NCBI RefSeq assembly: GCF_016924655.1
Contig: NZ_JAFFJU010000003.1
Location: 186,001-250,000 of the forward strand
Direction of reading: 5' to 3'
Origin: Sphingomonas arenae
Lineage (GTDB): Bacteria > Pseudomonadota > Alphaproteobacteria > Sphingomonadales > Sphingomonadaceae
Length of the DNA stretch: 64,000 nucleotides
The position numbers and the translations under genes are program-made. Below the pieces are notes generated by a model that saw only the letters and a program-made list of their open reading frames with translations, made no database searches and was not told where the DNA came from. Shown here piece by piece: positions 15,995 to 26,908 of the stretch. Within the stretch, counting starts at the first letter, position 1; every line of letters starts with the position of its first letter.

Positions 15995-18900
15995 ATGGTT
16001 CGGACCGATGGAGGTGGGGCACTGGCCGCCGCCCAGAACAGCTTTCTTTCCGGCGGCGGGCAAACTGGCGAGCTGATCCGCGGATTTGACTGGGCGGGTA
16101 GCCTGATCGGTCCACCGGAGATGTGGCCGGCTCCGCTCAAGACCGCCGTTTCCCTCCTGCTCAGCTCCGCTGGCCCCGTTTACATTGGCTGGGGCCCAGA
16201 TCTGATCTCTTTCTACAATGATGGTTATCTGCCCATCGTCGGAACCAAGCATCCGGGCATCGGGAAGCCATTTGCGGAGCTCTGGTCCGAGATTTGGGAC
16301 GAATATCAGCCAATCGTCGCCGCAACCATGCAGGGAGAGGCCCAGCACTTCGTCAACCGACCCATCGCTCTTGCGGGACGACCGGATGTGCCGGTTGGCT
16401 ACTTTACCTTCAGCTATACACCCCTGCGCCTGGAAACCGGTGAGATCATGGGGCTGTACTGCGCAGCCACGGAGACAACGGCACAGCTCCAGACCGAGGA
16501 CGCGCTTGCCGCGAGCGAGGCGCGGCTCCAGCGTGCGACACTGGCCGCGGGCATGTTCGTCTGGGAAACCGACCAGCGGACTGGCGAAACGACCTGGGGC
16601 CGAGGCACTGCCGAGATCCTGAACGTCAGCGAAGAGGAGCTCGCGGCCAACAAGCAGAAGGGCTTTTTCTTCGTTGCTCTCTCTGACCGGGACCGGATCC
16701 AGGAGGCGTTCCGATCGGCGATGGAGGAACGGCGAGATTCGTTTCAGATCGAGTTTGAAGGATCGGACGGACGTTACTGGAATGCCGAATCTGCTCTCGT
16801 CTACTCGGAAGCGGGTGTGTTGGAGCGCGTGACGGGATTGACCCGCGACGTAACCGCCGAGCGCCAGCGTAGACGGCACGACACCTATCTCTTGCAACTC
16901 GACGAATTGCTTCGTGCTGCGGGCACTGCCGAGGAAGCAACCGATGCTGCGGCGCGATCGCTCGGCCTGGAACTGCACGCGGATCGCGTCACGTATGCAG
17001 ACATCGACGAAGAGGAAGGGTCGCTCTGGGTTCGATCGGAATACGTTTCCGAAAACTACCCATCGGCAATCGGGCGCTATGCCCTGGCCGCAGACGACCC
17101 GCTGCTGATGGCTTATCGCACCGGCGAGCCGCTGGTGGTCGAGGACAACCGAGAGGACCGGCGGACGGCGCAGATTGCGCAGAGAGATGATGTCGCCGCG
17201 ACACATACGCGCGGAGTGCTCGACGTGCCTATGCTGCGGGATGGTAAGCTGATCGGTGTTCTAGCCGTGAACAGCCGCTTGCCAAGGCGCTGGACAGAGC
17301 CCGAGATCGACTTGGTCGTCGCCACGGCACAGCGAACCTGGAGCACGGCGGAACGTGCGCGGGCGGAGCGAGACCTGCGTGCCAGCGAGGGCGCCGCGAG
17401 GATTGCCTTGAGTGAACTTGAGGCCCTGTATGATGCGGCACCAGTCGGGCTCGCTCTACTCGACCGCGACTCGCGTTACTTGAGGATCAACGAGCTACTC
17501 GCCGAGATCAACGGTCTGCCTGTCGCCGACCATATCGGCAGGACGGTACGGGACGTTGTCCCGGCTCTCGCGGATCAGGCTGAGAAGGCCCTTCAGAGAG
17601 TTTTTGCAGGAGAAGAGCTATGGGGCGTTGAGCTGTCGGGCGAGACGCTGACCCAGCCTGGCGTGATCCGCACATGGCGTGAGAATTGGATACCTCTCCG
17701 CGGCCAAGATGGCCAAGTCGTCGCGGCGGCGATCTCTGCGATGGAGGTTACCGAAGACAAGGTGTCAGAACTCCGCCTGAGGGAGGCCGAGCAACGATAC
17801 CGCACGGTGTTCGAACAGGCGGGTGTTGGGGTCGCGCGAGTATCGGCTGATGGGCCGTTTCTCGAGGTCAACGATCGCTACTGCGAAATACTCGGGCGCA
17901 GCCGCGAGGAGATCCTGTCAGGCGGGTGGGCAGAGATCACTCACCCTGATGACCTTGAAGTAGATGCGGCTCAGGTTGCGCGGATCGCGCGCGGGGAAAT
18001 CGACAGCTATTCGATCGAGAAACGCTACATCGCCAAGGATGGCAGTCCCATCTGGGTCAACCTCACCGTCGCTGCAGAACGGGACGAGCATGGCAACGTG
18101 CTTTTCTACATCCCGGTTGCAGAAGACATTGGGGAGCGCAAGGCAGCCGAGGAAGCGTTGCGCGCAAGCGAGGAGCGCTATCGTGCGCTCTTTGAGTCCA
18201 TGGAGCAGGGTTTCTGCGTTCTCCGAGTCTCCGTGGACGATCTTGGACTCCCTGCAGACTACCACTTCATCGAGATCAATCCGGCGTTTACCGCGCAGAG
18301 CGGGCTGGGGGTGGAGGTGCTGCATCGCTCCGTCCGCGAAGCCGTACCCGGCCTCGAACCGGTGTGGTTCGAGCGCTATGGCGAAATCGCAAGAGCTGGC
18401 AAATCACAGCGCTTTGTGGAACATGCGGAGCCACTTGGCCGGTGGTTCGAGGTTTACGCCTTCAGACTTGGCGCGCCTGAAGAGCGGAATGTGGCGGTCC
18501 TTTTCACCGACATCACGGATCGGCTCGAGCGGGAGGAAGCCCTCCGCCGCAGCGAGGAGGATTTCCGGATCCGGCTTAACGCCATCCCGCAGATGGTCTG
18601 GTCGACCCGCGCAGACGGCTTCCATGACTTCTTCAATGACCGTTGGTACGAGTTCACTGGCGTGCCCTACGGGTCAACAGATGGCGCTGGATGGAACAAC
18701 ATGTTCCACCCCGCCGACCAGGACCATGCGTGGCAGGTCTGGAGGCGCTCGCTTGAAACAGGTGAGCCGTACGAGATCGAGTACCGGCTGCGGCATCGAT
18801 CGGGCGAGTATCGCTGGGTGCTTGGTCGCGCCCTTCCGGTCCGATCACCGGACGGGGAGGTCATTCGCTGGATGGGCACCTGCACGGATATCGCGGACCT

Positions 18901-20485
18901 GAAGGCAGCCGAACAGGCGCTCAAGGACAGCGAGGCTCGGCTCCGGGCTGTCATCGAGGCTGCGCCCGTCGGCCTTGTGTTCGCCGACGCGAGTGGCGCC
19001 ATCACCGGCGGAAACAGCAGGGTCGAGGACATCGTTGGTCATCCCGTCCTGCCCTCGAAGAACATCGACGGATATGGAGAATGGATCTCCTACCATCCCG
19101 ACGGGAGACAGGTACAAAGCCGGGAGTATCCTCTCGCGCGGATCCTTGCTGAGAACCTCGATGCAGCGGAACTGGAGGTTGAGTACCAGCGCGGGGACGG
19201 CAGCCGGCGCTGGGTTCGATTCAGCGCTGCCCCGGTTCGTGACGAGGCCCAGTCGATCATTGGGGGCGTGGTGGCTTCAATCGACATCGACCGTGAGAAG
19301 AGGCTGACGGAGGGGCTCGAACGCGAGGTGGAGCGCGTAATCGCCGAACGGGAAGCCGCGCAGGAAGCTCTTCGGCAAAGTCAGAAGCTTGAGGCCATGG
19401 GACAACTGACCGGCGGCGTGGCCCATGATTTCAACAATTTACTTACACCGATAATCGGTGGCTTGGACCTACTTCATCGTAAGTACATCGCGGACGCTCG
19501 AACGCAGCGGCTGCTCGAGGGAGCGCTTCAATCCGCTGAGAAGGCTAAAGTCCTGGTTCAGCGTCTGCTCGCATTCGCTAGGCGGCAGCCGCTGCAGCCG
19601 ACGGCGGTTGATGTCGGTCGCATTGTGCAGGACATGGCTGACCTGATTGGCAGCACCTCCGGTCCTCGCGTTCGGCTGGAGGTGGTAATCGAACCAGACC
19701 TGCCCCCGGCTCTCGCAGACGGCAATCAGCTCGAAATGGCACTCCTGAATCTCAGCGTGAATGCCCGTGACGCGATGCCGGACGGCGGCAGCCTCACGAT
19801 TGCCGTACGGTCTGACGTGCCTCGAGTTGGCGATCGCCTCGCCCTCAAACAGGCGACCTACGTGGTGCTGTCGGTGACTGACAGTGGGGTCGGGATGGAT
19901 GAGGATACGCAGCGCCGCGCGATCGAGCCTTTCTTTTCGACGAAGGGCATTGGCAAGGGAACCGGCTTGGGCTTGTCAATGGTGCACGGCCTGGCTGCTC
20001 AGCTGGGTGGGGCGCTTCGGATCACGAGCCGCCCCGGTCTCGGCACCTCTATCGAACTGTGGCTCCCCAAGGCGGACGAGAAGATCGAGCAGAGGCCGGC
20101 TCTCCCAATCGACCTGTCGACCGGCGGTGCCGGATTAGCCTTGCTGGTAGATGACGAGGAACTTGTCAGGGAGACCACGGCGACCATGCTTGGTGAGCTC
20201 GGCTACCAAGTGATCGAGGCTAGCGCCGCCGAGGAGGCACTCCAGCGAGTCGAAGCCGGCCTGCGACCGACCCTGCTGATCACGGATCACCTGATGCCCG
20301 GAATGACCGGGACCGACATGGCGTTGCGGCTTCGAGAACGAATTCCAGACCTCCCGGTCCTGATCGTGTCAGGCTATGCAGAGGTCGAAAGTCTCGCAGG
20401 GTCGTTGCCGCACCTTACCAAGCCTTTCCGGCAGGAGGAGCTCGCAGCAAGCCTCAGAGCGCTAAACGGAGAGATGCAGCGCTGA
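15995..20485 (+). CDS. Multi-PAS/GAF hybrid sensor histidine kinase with C-terminal receiver
   Basis: A very large (1496 residues from the ATG at 15995) soluble sensor kinase; TTG 15962 and GTG 15983 are alternative starts. Approximate order: PAS-like 20-160, PAS 176-290, GAF 298-455, five further PAS domains from about 475, 601, 727, 855 and 981, HisKA from 1128, HATPase from 1240, receiver 1381-1490. The phosphoacceptor is His1144 in GGVAHDFNNLL. The ATP site has NLSVNARDAMPDGG, DSGVGM and GKGTGLGLSMVHG. The receiver has VDDEE, phosphoacceptor Asp1431 (ITDHLMPGM) and Lys in LTKPF. No transmembrane segment is visible, so signals are probably intracellular. No cognate regulator lies nearby. 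The ligand of each sensor domain is unknown. Confidence 0.95.
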   Translation: MVRTDGGGALAAAQNSFLSGGGQTGELIRGFDWAGSLIGPPEMWPAPLKTAVSLLLSSAGPVYIGWGPDLISFYNDGYLPIVGTKHPGIGKPFAELWSEIWDEYQPIVAATMQGEAQHFVNRPIALAGRPDVPVGYFTFSYTPLRLETGEIMGLYCAATETTAQLQTEDALAASEARLQRATLAAGMFVWETDQRTGETTWGRGTAEILNVSEEELAANKQKGFFFVALSDRDRIQEAFRSAMEERRDSFQIEFEGSDGRYWNAESALVYSEAGVLERVTGLTRDVTAERQRRRHDTYLLQLDELLRAAGTAEEATDAAARSLGLELHADRVTYADIDEEEGSLWVRSEYVSENYPSAIGRYALAADDPLLMAYRTGEPLVVEDNREDRRTAQIAQRDDVAATHTRGVLDVPMLRDGKLIGVLAVNSRLPRRWTEPEIDLVVATAQRTWSTAERARAERDLRASEGAARIALSELEALYDAAPVGLALLDRDSRYLRINELLAEINGLPVADHIGRTVRDVVPALADQAEKALQRVFAGEELWGVELSGETLTQPGVIRTWRENWIPLRGQDGQVVAAAISAMEVTEDKVSELRLREAEQRYRTVFEQAGVGVARVSADGPFLEVNDRYCEILGRSREEILSGGWAEITHPDDLEVDAAQVARIARGEIDSYSIEKRYIAKDGSPIWVNLTVAAERDEHGNVLFYIPVAEDIGERKAAEEALRASEERYRALFESMEQGFCVLRVSVDDLGLPADYHFIEINPAFTAQSGLGVEVLHRSVREAVPGLEPVWFERYGEIARAGKSQRFVEHAEPLGRWFEVYAFRLGAPEERNVAVLFTDITDRLEREEALRRSEEDFRIRLNAIPQMVWSTRADGFHDFFNDRWYEFTGVPYGSTDGAGWNNMFHPADQDHAWQVWRRSLETGEPYEIEYRLRHRSGEYRWVLGRALPVRSPDGEVIRWMGTCTDIADLKAAEQALKDSEARLRAVIEAAPVGLVFADASGAITGGNSRVEDIVGHPVLPSKNIDGYGEWISYHPDGRQVQSREYPLARILAENLDAAELEVEYQRGDGSRRWVRFSAAPVRDEAQSIIGGVVASIDIDREKRLTEGLEREVERVIAEREAAQEALRQSQKLEAMGQLTGGVAHDFNNLLTPIIGGLDLLHRKYIADARTQRLLEGALQSAEKAKVLVQRLLAFARRQPLQPTAVDVGRIVQDMADLIGSTSGPRVRLEVVIEPDLPPALADGNQLEMALLNLSVNARDAMPDGGSLTIAVRSDVPRVGDRLALKQATYVVLSVTDSGVGMDEDTQRRAIEPFFSTKGIGKGTGLGLSMVHGLAAQLGGALRITSRPGLGTSIELWLPKADEKIEQRPALPIDLSTGGAGLALLVDDEELVRETTATMLGELGYQVIEASAAEEALQRVEAGLRPTLLITDHLMPGMTGTDMALRLRERIPDLPVLIVSGYAEVESLAGSLPHLTKPFRQEELAASLRALNGEMQR

Positions 20486-21075
20486 ACGTGAGCCTGTCTC
20501 CGTGCTCGCGGCACAGTGCCTCACGCGAGACCGATTGAACCGCAACACTGTTGGTGGCGACCACTGTCATACGCAGGGTTGGATTGCGGAAGTTGAAGAT
20601 CGCTTTATGCGGAAGTATCGACTTCTGCCTTCTCGTGGCAGTCGCATGATCGGCGCCCTCGCAGCATGCCCCTCAGTAAAGAGATCGTTTCTCCAATTAC
20701 GTGGCATCGACAGCTAAGACTTCTATCGAATTAGGTGTCGGACCTCGAGGGTTTAATCGGGCGATGGGATGCCATAGAGGTTAGAAGCAGACCTAGGCAC
20801 CATTGCTGGAGCAGGAACCTGGGCCGACGCCGTGCACGAAGCCGCGGGGTGAACCTTGGAATGGTCTTGCCCGACTTTTCCGGCTGCCCGGCGGGGACGC
20901 AGGGATCAACGACGCCTGCAGTCACATGGCCTTGATGCATGCATGTCGGGGTCGCCATCCCGCATGACAGTTGGAACAGCGCGGCGACAGCTGGGAGATG
21001 GAGACCAAGGCCGCCCACAACTTTTTGGTGGGCTCCGTACCGAATTTAGCCACTTAGACGGTCACGAAGGGGTGG
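20486..21075. other. 590-bp intergenic region without a supportable gene
   Basis: The stretch between the sensor kinase and tRNA-Lys has open frames on both strands (for example 20731-21018 minus), but none has a family match I recognise, a convincing ribosome site or a plausible domain. It appears less GC-rich than its surroundings. A hairpin at 21013-21033 (GCCCAC / GTGGGC) lies downstream of the tRNA on the minus strand. It may be a degraded gene or the scar of an element next to a tRNA. I see no repeat of the tRNA 3' end within it. Confidence 0.5.
21013..21033 (-). terminator. Hairpin downstream of tRNA-Lys
   Basis: A 6-bp stem GCCCAC / GTGGGC, with an A-rich loop on the minus strand, lies about 43 bp past the 3' end of the minus-strand tRNA-Lys. 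It is a plausible but weak terminator for the tRNA transcript; no T-run follows. Confidence 0.3.
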
Positions 21076-21151
<76 letters not shown>

Positions 21152-21233
21152 ATGCCTTGAGGCAGATGCGTGACCCGCGTTCGAGCGGGGCGCGGGCGGG
21201 CATGTAGCGAGGCCTCCCACCCTTTGCAAGCGC

Positions 21234-22346
21234 TTACGAGAAGGTGCTCCGAGAGCGCTGCTGGCGCTCGAACGACATCAGCAGGCCGAGGCAGATCATC
21301 ACCGTCATAACCGCCGAACCGCCGTAGCTGATCATCGGCAAGGGAATGCCAACGACGGGGGCGAGCCCCATGACCATCAGCAGGTTGATCGCGAAATAGG
21401 AGAAGAGCACGGCGTTCAGTCCAGCGCAGGACAACTGGGCGAAGCGGGTTGGGGCCTTGACGGCGACCCCAAGGCTCCAGCGCAGGACCGCCATCCAGGC
21501 GAGTATTACGATGGTCCCGCCGAGCATTCCCCACTCTTCCGTGAGGGTCGCGAAAGCAAAGTCGGTGTGGCCCTCGGGAAGGTACTGCAGGTGGCTCTGG
21601 CTGCCTTGCAGGTATCCCTTGCCGAAGAGTCCGCCCGAGCCGATCGCGATCTTGCTCTGCGTGATGTGGTAACCGGAACCCAGCGGATCGCTCTCAGGGT
21701 CAAGAAAAGTGTCGATCCGCTTCTTCTGATAATCGTGCAGGAATTGGTAAACGATGGGGATGGCGGCCGCGAGCAGGCCCCCTGGAACGAGGAACCACCG
21801 CAACTGGACACCCGCCAGGAACATGACGCTGATCCCAGCAAAGGTCACCATCAAGCCGGTGCCAAGGTCCGGTTGCAAGATTACCAGGACGGCTGGGATC
21901 CCGATGAGCATCGCCGCGGGCCAGATCGCTCGGAACTTGCGGATCTCGCCTGCAGGCAGAAGCTCGTAGAAGCGAGCCAGCACCAGAGCGATGGCCGGCT
22001 TCATGAACTCGGAAGGCTGCAGGCGAATGATGCCGAGGTCCAGCCATCGCTGTGCGCCCTTGCCGACGAAGCCGAGCATGTCGACCGCAATCAGCATCAG
22101 CACAATCGCGATGTAGACTGGGACGATCAGCGCCTTGATGGTGCCTTCGCGCACGTAGCTGATCGTGACGGCCAGGCACAGGAAGACGAGGAACGCCATG
22201 CCTTGGCGCAGGGCCCATGGCTCGATCGAGCCGCCCGCCGCCGAGTAGAGATTGACCAGACCAAACAGGCCGATCCCGCCGACCAGGAAGATCAGGCGCC
22301 ACGGCAGTTTAGCTAGCGGCTGCGGGATGATCGCGCTGGAGATCAT
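21234..22346 (-). CDS. rodA: Rod-shape peptidoglycan glycosyltransferase RodA
   Basis: SEDS-family polymerase that, with PBP2, builds the lateral wall under MreB control. From the ATG at 22346 (MISSAIIPQPLAKLPWR) it has 370 residues with about ten membrane helices. Family motifs include RWLDLGIIRLQPSEFMKPA, LQPDLGTGLM, QSHLQYLPEGHTDFAF and the C-terminal GIPLPMISYGGSA. The longer open frame upstream is inside mrdA. The start overlaps the mrdA stop as ATGA, showing tight coupling to its partner transpeptidase. It is the last gene of the mre operon. Confidence 0.97.
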   Translation of the reverse strand: MISSAIIPQPLAKLPWRLIFLVGGIGLFGLVNLYSAAGGSIEPWALRQGMAFLVFLCLAVTISYVREGTIKALIVPVYIAIVLMLIAVDMLGFVGKGAQRWLDLGIIRLQPSEFMKPAIALVLARFYELLPAGEIRKFRAIWPAAMLIGIPAVLVILQPDLGTGLMVTFAGISVMFLAGVQLRWFLVPGGLLAAAIPIVYQFLHDYQKKRIDTFLDPESDPLGSGYHITQSKIAIGSGGLFGKGYLQGSQSHLQYLPEGHTDFAFATLTEEWGMLGGTIVILAWMAVLRWSLGVAVKAPTRFAQLSCAGLNAVLFSYFAINLLMVMGLAPVVGIPLPMISYGGSAVMTVMICLGLLMSFERQQRSRSTFS

Positions 22347-24292
22347 GGCGCGTTGGCCTGGGCAACCGCAGCGGGGGCCGCAGCTGCAGCCCTCGCCGCC
22401 GCCTCGATGGCCTGGGCTCGACGAGCGGTCCGTTCGAGCAGCGATCCGCCCCATTCGGCCTCGAGCTCGCCCAGCCGCTTCATCGCCCGCTCGCGATCGA
22501 ACAGGTAGGTCAACACGTCCTTGGCGACCGGCGCCGCCGCACGGGCGCCGCCCATCCCATGCTCGATGACCACGGCACCCGCGTAGCGCGGTTTGTCGAA
22601 GGGCGCGAAGAAAACGAAGAGGCCATGGTCGCGGTAGCGCCAGTCGCCGCCTTGACCTCGTTGTCCTCCAGCGATGCGGCGGACCTGCGCGGTGCCGGTC
22701 TTTCCGGCCATCTCGATCCCCGGAATGTTGATCCGCGACGCGCCGGCGGTTCCGTCACCGTTCACAACCTCCCACATTCCGCTTCGCACCGCGTCGAGAT
22801 GCGCCGCTGGAAGGTTCAGCATGGGAGCAGGGTTCTTGTGAACGCCCACCAGCATCGGCTGGTCGTTGCGGCCTGACGCAATGCGGGATGCCATGACCGC
22901 CAGCTGGAGAGGGTTCACGATCAGATACCCCTGGCCAATCGATGCGTTCAGCGTGTCGGAGCTCGTCCAGTCAGGGCGGGCATAGAGCTTCGGATTGTCC
23001 TCGAACTTCCGCCGCTTCCAAGCGCTGTCCGGAACGGTGCCGTAGCTCTGACTGACGACGGGCAAATCGAACTTCTGGCCGAGCCCGAGCAGCCGGGCCA
23101 TGGGGGCGATGCGGTCGTAGCCGATGCGGTTGCCCATGGAGTAGAAATAGGTGTTGCAGCTCTTGGCAATCGCCCGGTGCATGTTCACCGTTCCGTGCCG
23201 CCCGAGGCAACGGAAGAAGCGGTTACCTAGCCGGTAGCCGCCCCCGCAGAAGACCGTTTCCTTCGGGTCAACCCCATGCTGCTGTAACGCGAGCGCCACC
23301 ATGGGCTTGATGGTCGAACCGGGCGGGTAGAGCGCGTTCAGGGTCTTGTTGAGCAGCGGCTTGCGGGGGTCCTCGGAGAGCGCTTTCCATTCGGTCCGAC
23401 CAATCCCGTCGGAGAAGCTGTTGGGATCGTAGGCCGGCATGGACGCCATAGTGAGGATGTCGCCCGTCAGGCAGTCGAGAATGACGCAGCTGCCCGACTC
23501 TTCGCCGAGCCGACGTGCTGCATACTCCTGCAGGCCTGCGTCGATGGATAGCTGGACGGTTTTGCCGCTCTTGTCAGGTTTGGGAGTGAGTTCGCGCACG
23601 AGCTTGCCGCGGGCGGTAACCTCGACCCGCTGTCCGCCCGGGTCTCCCCGAAGGTTCTTTTCCAGCGTCTCTTCAAGACCTTCCTTGCCGATCTTGAAGC
23701 CCGGTGTGATCAGCAGCGGGTTCTTTTCTTCTTCATATTCCTTGGCCGAAGCGGCGCCCACATAGCCGATCAAATGGCCGACGGCCGGTCCGGCCGGGTA
23801 AAAGCGAGTGAACCCGCGGGCGGGCTGAACGCCGGGAAGCTCGGGCAGGCGGACCACTACCGAAGCGTAGCGCTCATACGGCACGTTCTCGGCGATCTGG
23901 ACCGGCTTGAACCCTCGAGCCTCCTTAAGTTCACGTTGAATGCGAAAAAGGTCATCAGGATCGAGCTGTAAGAGCTGCGAAAGAAGCCCGATTTCGCGCT
24001 CTGGATCCTCCATTTGATCCGGAATGACGTCGACGCGGAAGTCGGAGCGGTTGATGGCGATCGGCTTGCCGTACCGGTCCACGATCCAGCCGCGCCGGGG
24101 CGGCACGATGATCAACTGGACGCGATTGTCCTCCGCCAGCAGGTTGTACTTCTCGTTTTCGGCAATGGCGAGCCAGCCCAGCCGGCCGATCAGCAGCGCG
24201 CCGACCGCGGCCTGTGCTCCGCCGACGACCAGGGTGCGGCGGGAGAAGGTCAGGTCCTGATGAACGGTCGTGAACCGCTGAGGAGCGTTCAT
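22343..24292 (-). CDS. mrdA: Penicillin-binding protein 2 (elongasome transpeptidase)
   Basis: Class B transpeptidase that cross-links lateral-wall peptidoglycan as part of the elongasome. From the ATG at 24292 (MNAPQRFTTVHQDLTF) it is 649 residues. One N-terminal transmembrane helix (VGGAQAAVGALLIGRLGWL) precedes the pedestal domain with PPRRGWIVDRYGKPIA. The penicillin-binding domain has the catalytic SxxK in YPPGSTIKPM, the SxN motif in AKSCNTYFYS and the KTGT motif in AGKTGTAQV. A low-complexity Ala-rich tail (RAQAIEAAARAAAAAPAA) ends the protein. It overlaps both mreD and rodA by 4 bp. Confidence 0.97.
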   Translation of the reverse strand: MNAPQRFTTVHQDLTFSRRTLVVGGAQAAVGALLIGRLGWLAIAENEKYNLLAEDNRVQLIIVPPRRGWIVDRYGKPIAINRSDFRVDVIPDQMEDPEREIGLLSQLLQLDPDDLFRIQRELKEARGFKPVQIAENVPYERYASVVVRLPELPGVQPARGFTRFYPAGPAVGHLIGYVGAASAKEYEEEKNPLLITPGFKIGKEGLEETLEKNLRGDPGGQRVEVTARGKLVRELTPKPDKSGKTVQLSIDAGLQEYAARRLGEESGSCVILDCLTGDILTMASMPAYDPNSFSDGIGRTEWKALSEDPRKPLLNKTLNALYPPGSTIKPMVALALQQHGVDPKETVFCGGGYRLGNRFFRCLGRHGTVNMHRAIAKSCNTYFYSMGNRIGYDRIAPMARLLGLGQKFDLPVVSQSYGTVPDSAWKRRKFEDNPKLYARPDWTSSDTLNASIGQGYLIVNPLQLAVMASRIASGRNDQPMLVGVHKNPAPMLNLPAAHLDAVRSGMWEVVNGDGTAGASRINIPGIEMAGKTGTAQVRRIAGGQRGQGGDWRYRDHGLFVFFAPFDKPRYAGAVVIEHGMGGARAAAPVAKDVLTYLFDRERAMKRLGELEAEWGGSLLERTARRAQAIEAAARAAAAAPAAVAQANAP

Positions 24293-24813
24293 CGGCCAAG
24301 TCTCCAGCGGTCGATCCGGCTTGCCGCCCATGCCGCCAGGGGAAAGGCGAGGATGGCGATAACCAGCGGTGGCACGGCCGTGCTGAACGGCGAGTTAGCA
24401 CCCATGACGCCGTCGATCTCCCAGCGCGCCAGATCGTGCAGCAGGATCAGCACCGCGGCGAGGCCCCATTCGACCCAGTAGTCGCGCCACATGGTCCGGC
24501 GATCCAGCAGGTCCAGCAGGATCATGGCACCGGTCCAGATAGCAACGCTGAGACCGATCGGACCTCCGGCGACCACATCGTTGAACAGCCCGAGCGGCGC
24601 TGCCCACCAGGCGGGGATGACGTCACCCCTCAGGAGCCGCCACGCCAGGAGCAGGAGAAAGCCGAAGTCGGGGAACCAGCCCACCTGGGTCACGATCGGC
24701 AGAAGGCAGAGGCAGGAGGCGACCGCCACGGACCACGCCGGGATAAAGCGTGCGAACCGCTTCGGACCCCGGTCCAGGGCGCTGCCAGGCCGACCAAGGG
24801 CCGAGCGCACCAT
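24289..24813 (-). CDS. mreD: Rod shape-determining protein MreD
   Basis: A 174-residue inner-membrane protein of the elongasome. It has about five hydrophobic segments (for example SVAVASCLCLLPIV, GFLLLLAWRLL and GLAAVLILLHDLAR). The family is poorly conserved, and the assignment leans on the motif WAAPLGLFNDVVAGGPIGLS and on position between mreC and mrdA. It overlaps mreC by 1 bp and mrdA by 4 bp, so the operon is translationally coupled. Confidence 0.92.
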   Translation of the reverse strand: MVRSALGRPGSALDRGPKRFARFIPAWSVAVASCLCLLPIVTQVGWFPDFGFLLLLAWRLLRGDVIPAWWAAPLGLFNDVVAGGPIGLSVAIWTGAMILLDLLDRRTMWRDYWVEWGLAAVLILLHDLARWEIDGVMGANSPFSTAVPPLVIAILAFPLAAWAASRIDRWRLGR

Positions 24814-25694
24814 CAGCGGGTCTCCGTCGGTTCGGGAGGCTCTGCCAGGGCCGCCTCCTCATAGGGCTGCTCGACAATGGCGAAACTCACGTCCGCAGGA
24901 TCCGCCATTGGGAGCGCAATGGCCCCGTCATCATCGAGCCTCACAACCCGCGCGATCGGGACATGGGGAGGGTACAGACCACCGGTGCCGGACGTCACGA
25001 TGATGTCGCCGCGGCGAAACGGATTGCGGCCGACTTCGAGTGGCCGCACGTCGATACTGCCATCGCCGCGACCCGTGGAGATCACCGCCACCCCTGTGCG
25101 CAGCAGGCGTGCAGGGACGATGTTGGCCTGGTCCGAAATTAGCAGAACGCGGCTGGCCGTGGCACCGACGTCGATGACGCGACCGATCAGGCCTTCCGCA
25201 GCGCGAACCGGCATGCCTGCACCAACCCCGTCGCCGGACCCGGCGGAGATGACGGCGAAGCGCCGCTGGCTCTGGAAGGAGGAGCCGACGATCCGCCCGC
25301 TGGCGACCGCCTGCTGCGCCTTCTCGCGCAGCTGCAAGGCTGCCTTCAGCTGCCGGTTCTCCTGCAGGATCGCGCGCGCCTGGAGGATTTGGCGCTGCAT
25401 CGCAGCCCGTTCGGCCTTGAGCTTGGCGTTCTGGTTGGCCGCATCCCAGTAATTGCCAGCGCCGCTGAACAGGCCACCGATGGTCGTCGTGCCCTCACGC
25501 AGCGCGCCGGTGACCGGAGCCGTGACGTCCAACGCTGCTCCACGAACGGCAGCATAGCTGTTCGGCGCGACCAGTGACAAAGCGAGCAGGAACAGCCCCA
25601 CCAGCAACCCGGCGATCGCCGCCAGGAAGGAGAAGAAGAGGCTGTATTGCGCCCGCCGCGACCAGCCCGGGCGCGCGCTCGAGGGCGGCGCCAC
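24813..25694 (-). CDS. mreC: Rod shape-determining protein MreC
   Basis: A 293-residue bitopic protein that links the cytoplasmic MreB filament to periplasmic wall synthases. One transmembrane helix (FLAAIAGLLVGLFLLALSL, about 23-42) is followed by a coiled coil near residues 85-120 (NAKLKAERAAMQRQILQ) and then the beta-rich MreC domain with GRIVGSSFQSQRRFAVI, GLIGRVIDVGATASRVLLI and DIIVTSGTGGLYPPHVPI. The last residues are acidic and Pro-rich. It is 14 bp downstream of mreB. Confidence 0.96.
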   Translation of the reverse strand: MAPPSSARPGWSRRAQYSLFFSFLAAIAGLLVGLFLLALSLVAPNSYAAVRGAALDVTAPVTGALREGTTTIGGLFSGAGNYWDAANQNAKLKAERAAMQRQILQARAILQENRQLKAALQLREKAQQAVASGRIVGSSFQSQRRFAVISAGSGDGVGAGMPVRAAEGLIGRVIDVGATASRVLLISDQANIVPARLLRTGVAVISTGRGDGSIDVRPLEVGRNPFRRGDIIVTSGTGGLYPPHVPIARVVRLDDDGAIALPMADPADVSFAIVEQPYEEAALAEPPEPTETR

Positions 25695-25708
25695 CTGTCC
25701 GGACTACC

Positions 25709-26791
<1,083 letters not shown>

Positions 26792-26908
26792 TTAGGACCC
26801 TGCCGATTCACGTTTCGTTGAACCCCAACCCCCCTTGACCCAAGTAAATGATCCGCTTGCAAAATCATCCGGTCGCGGGAAGCCTCCGATTGGGCTAGAC
26901 CCAGAGGC

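Noticed and set aside
20871-20883. 13-mer CCGACTTTTCCGG shared with the dksA hairpin at 11548-11560
   Set aside because: Many 13-mer coincidences are expected in 64 kb, and the second copy has no complementary arm nearby.
20731-21018. 95-residue minus-strand ORF near tRNA-Lys
   Set aside because: No signal, domain or ribosome site; amino-acid composition looks random.
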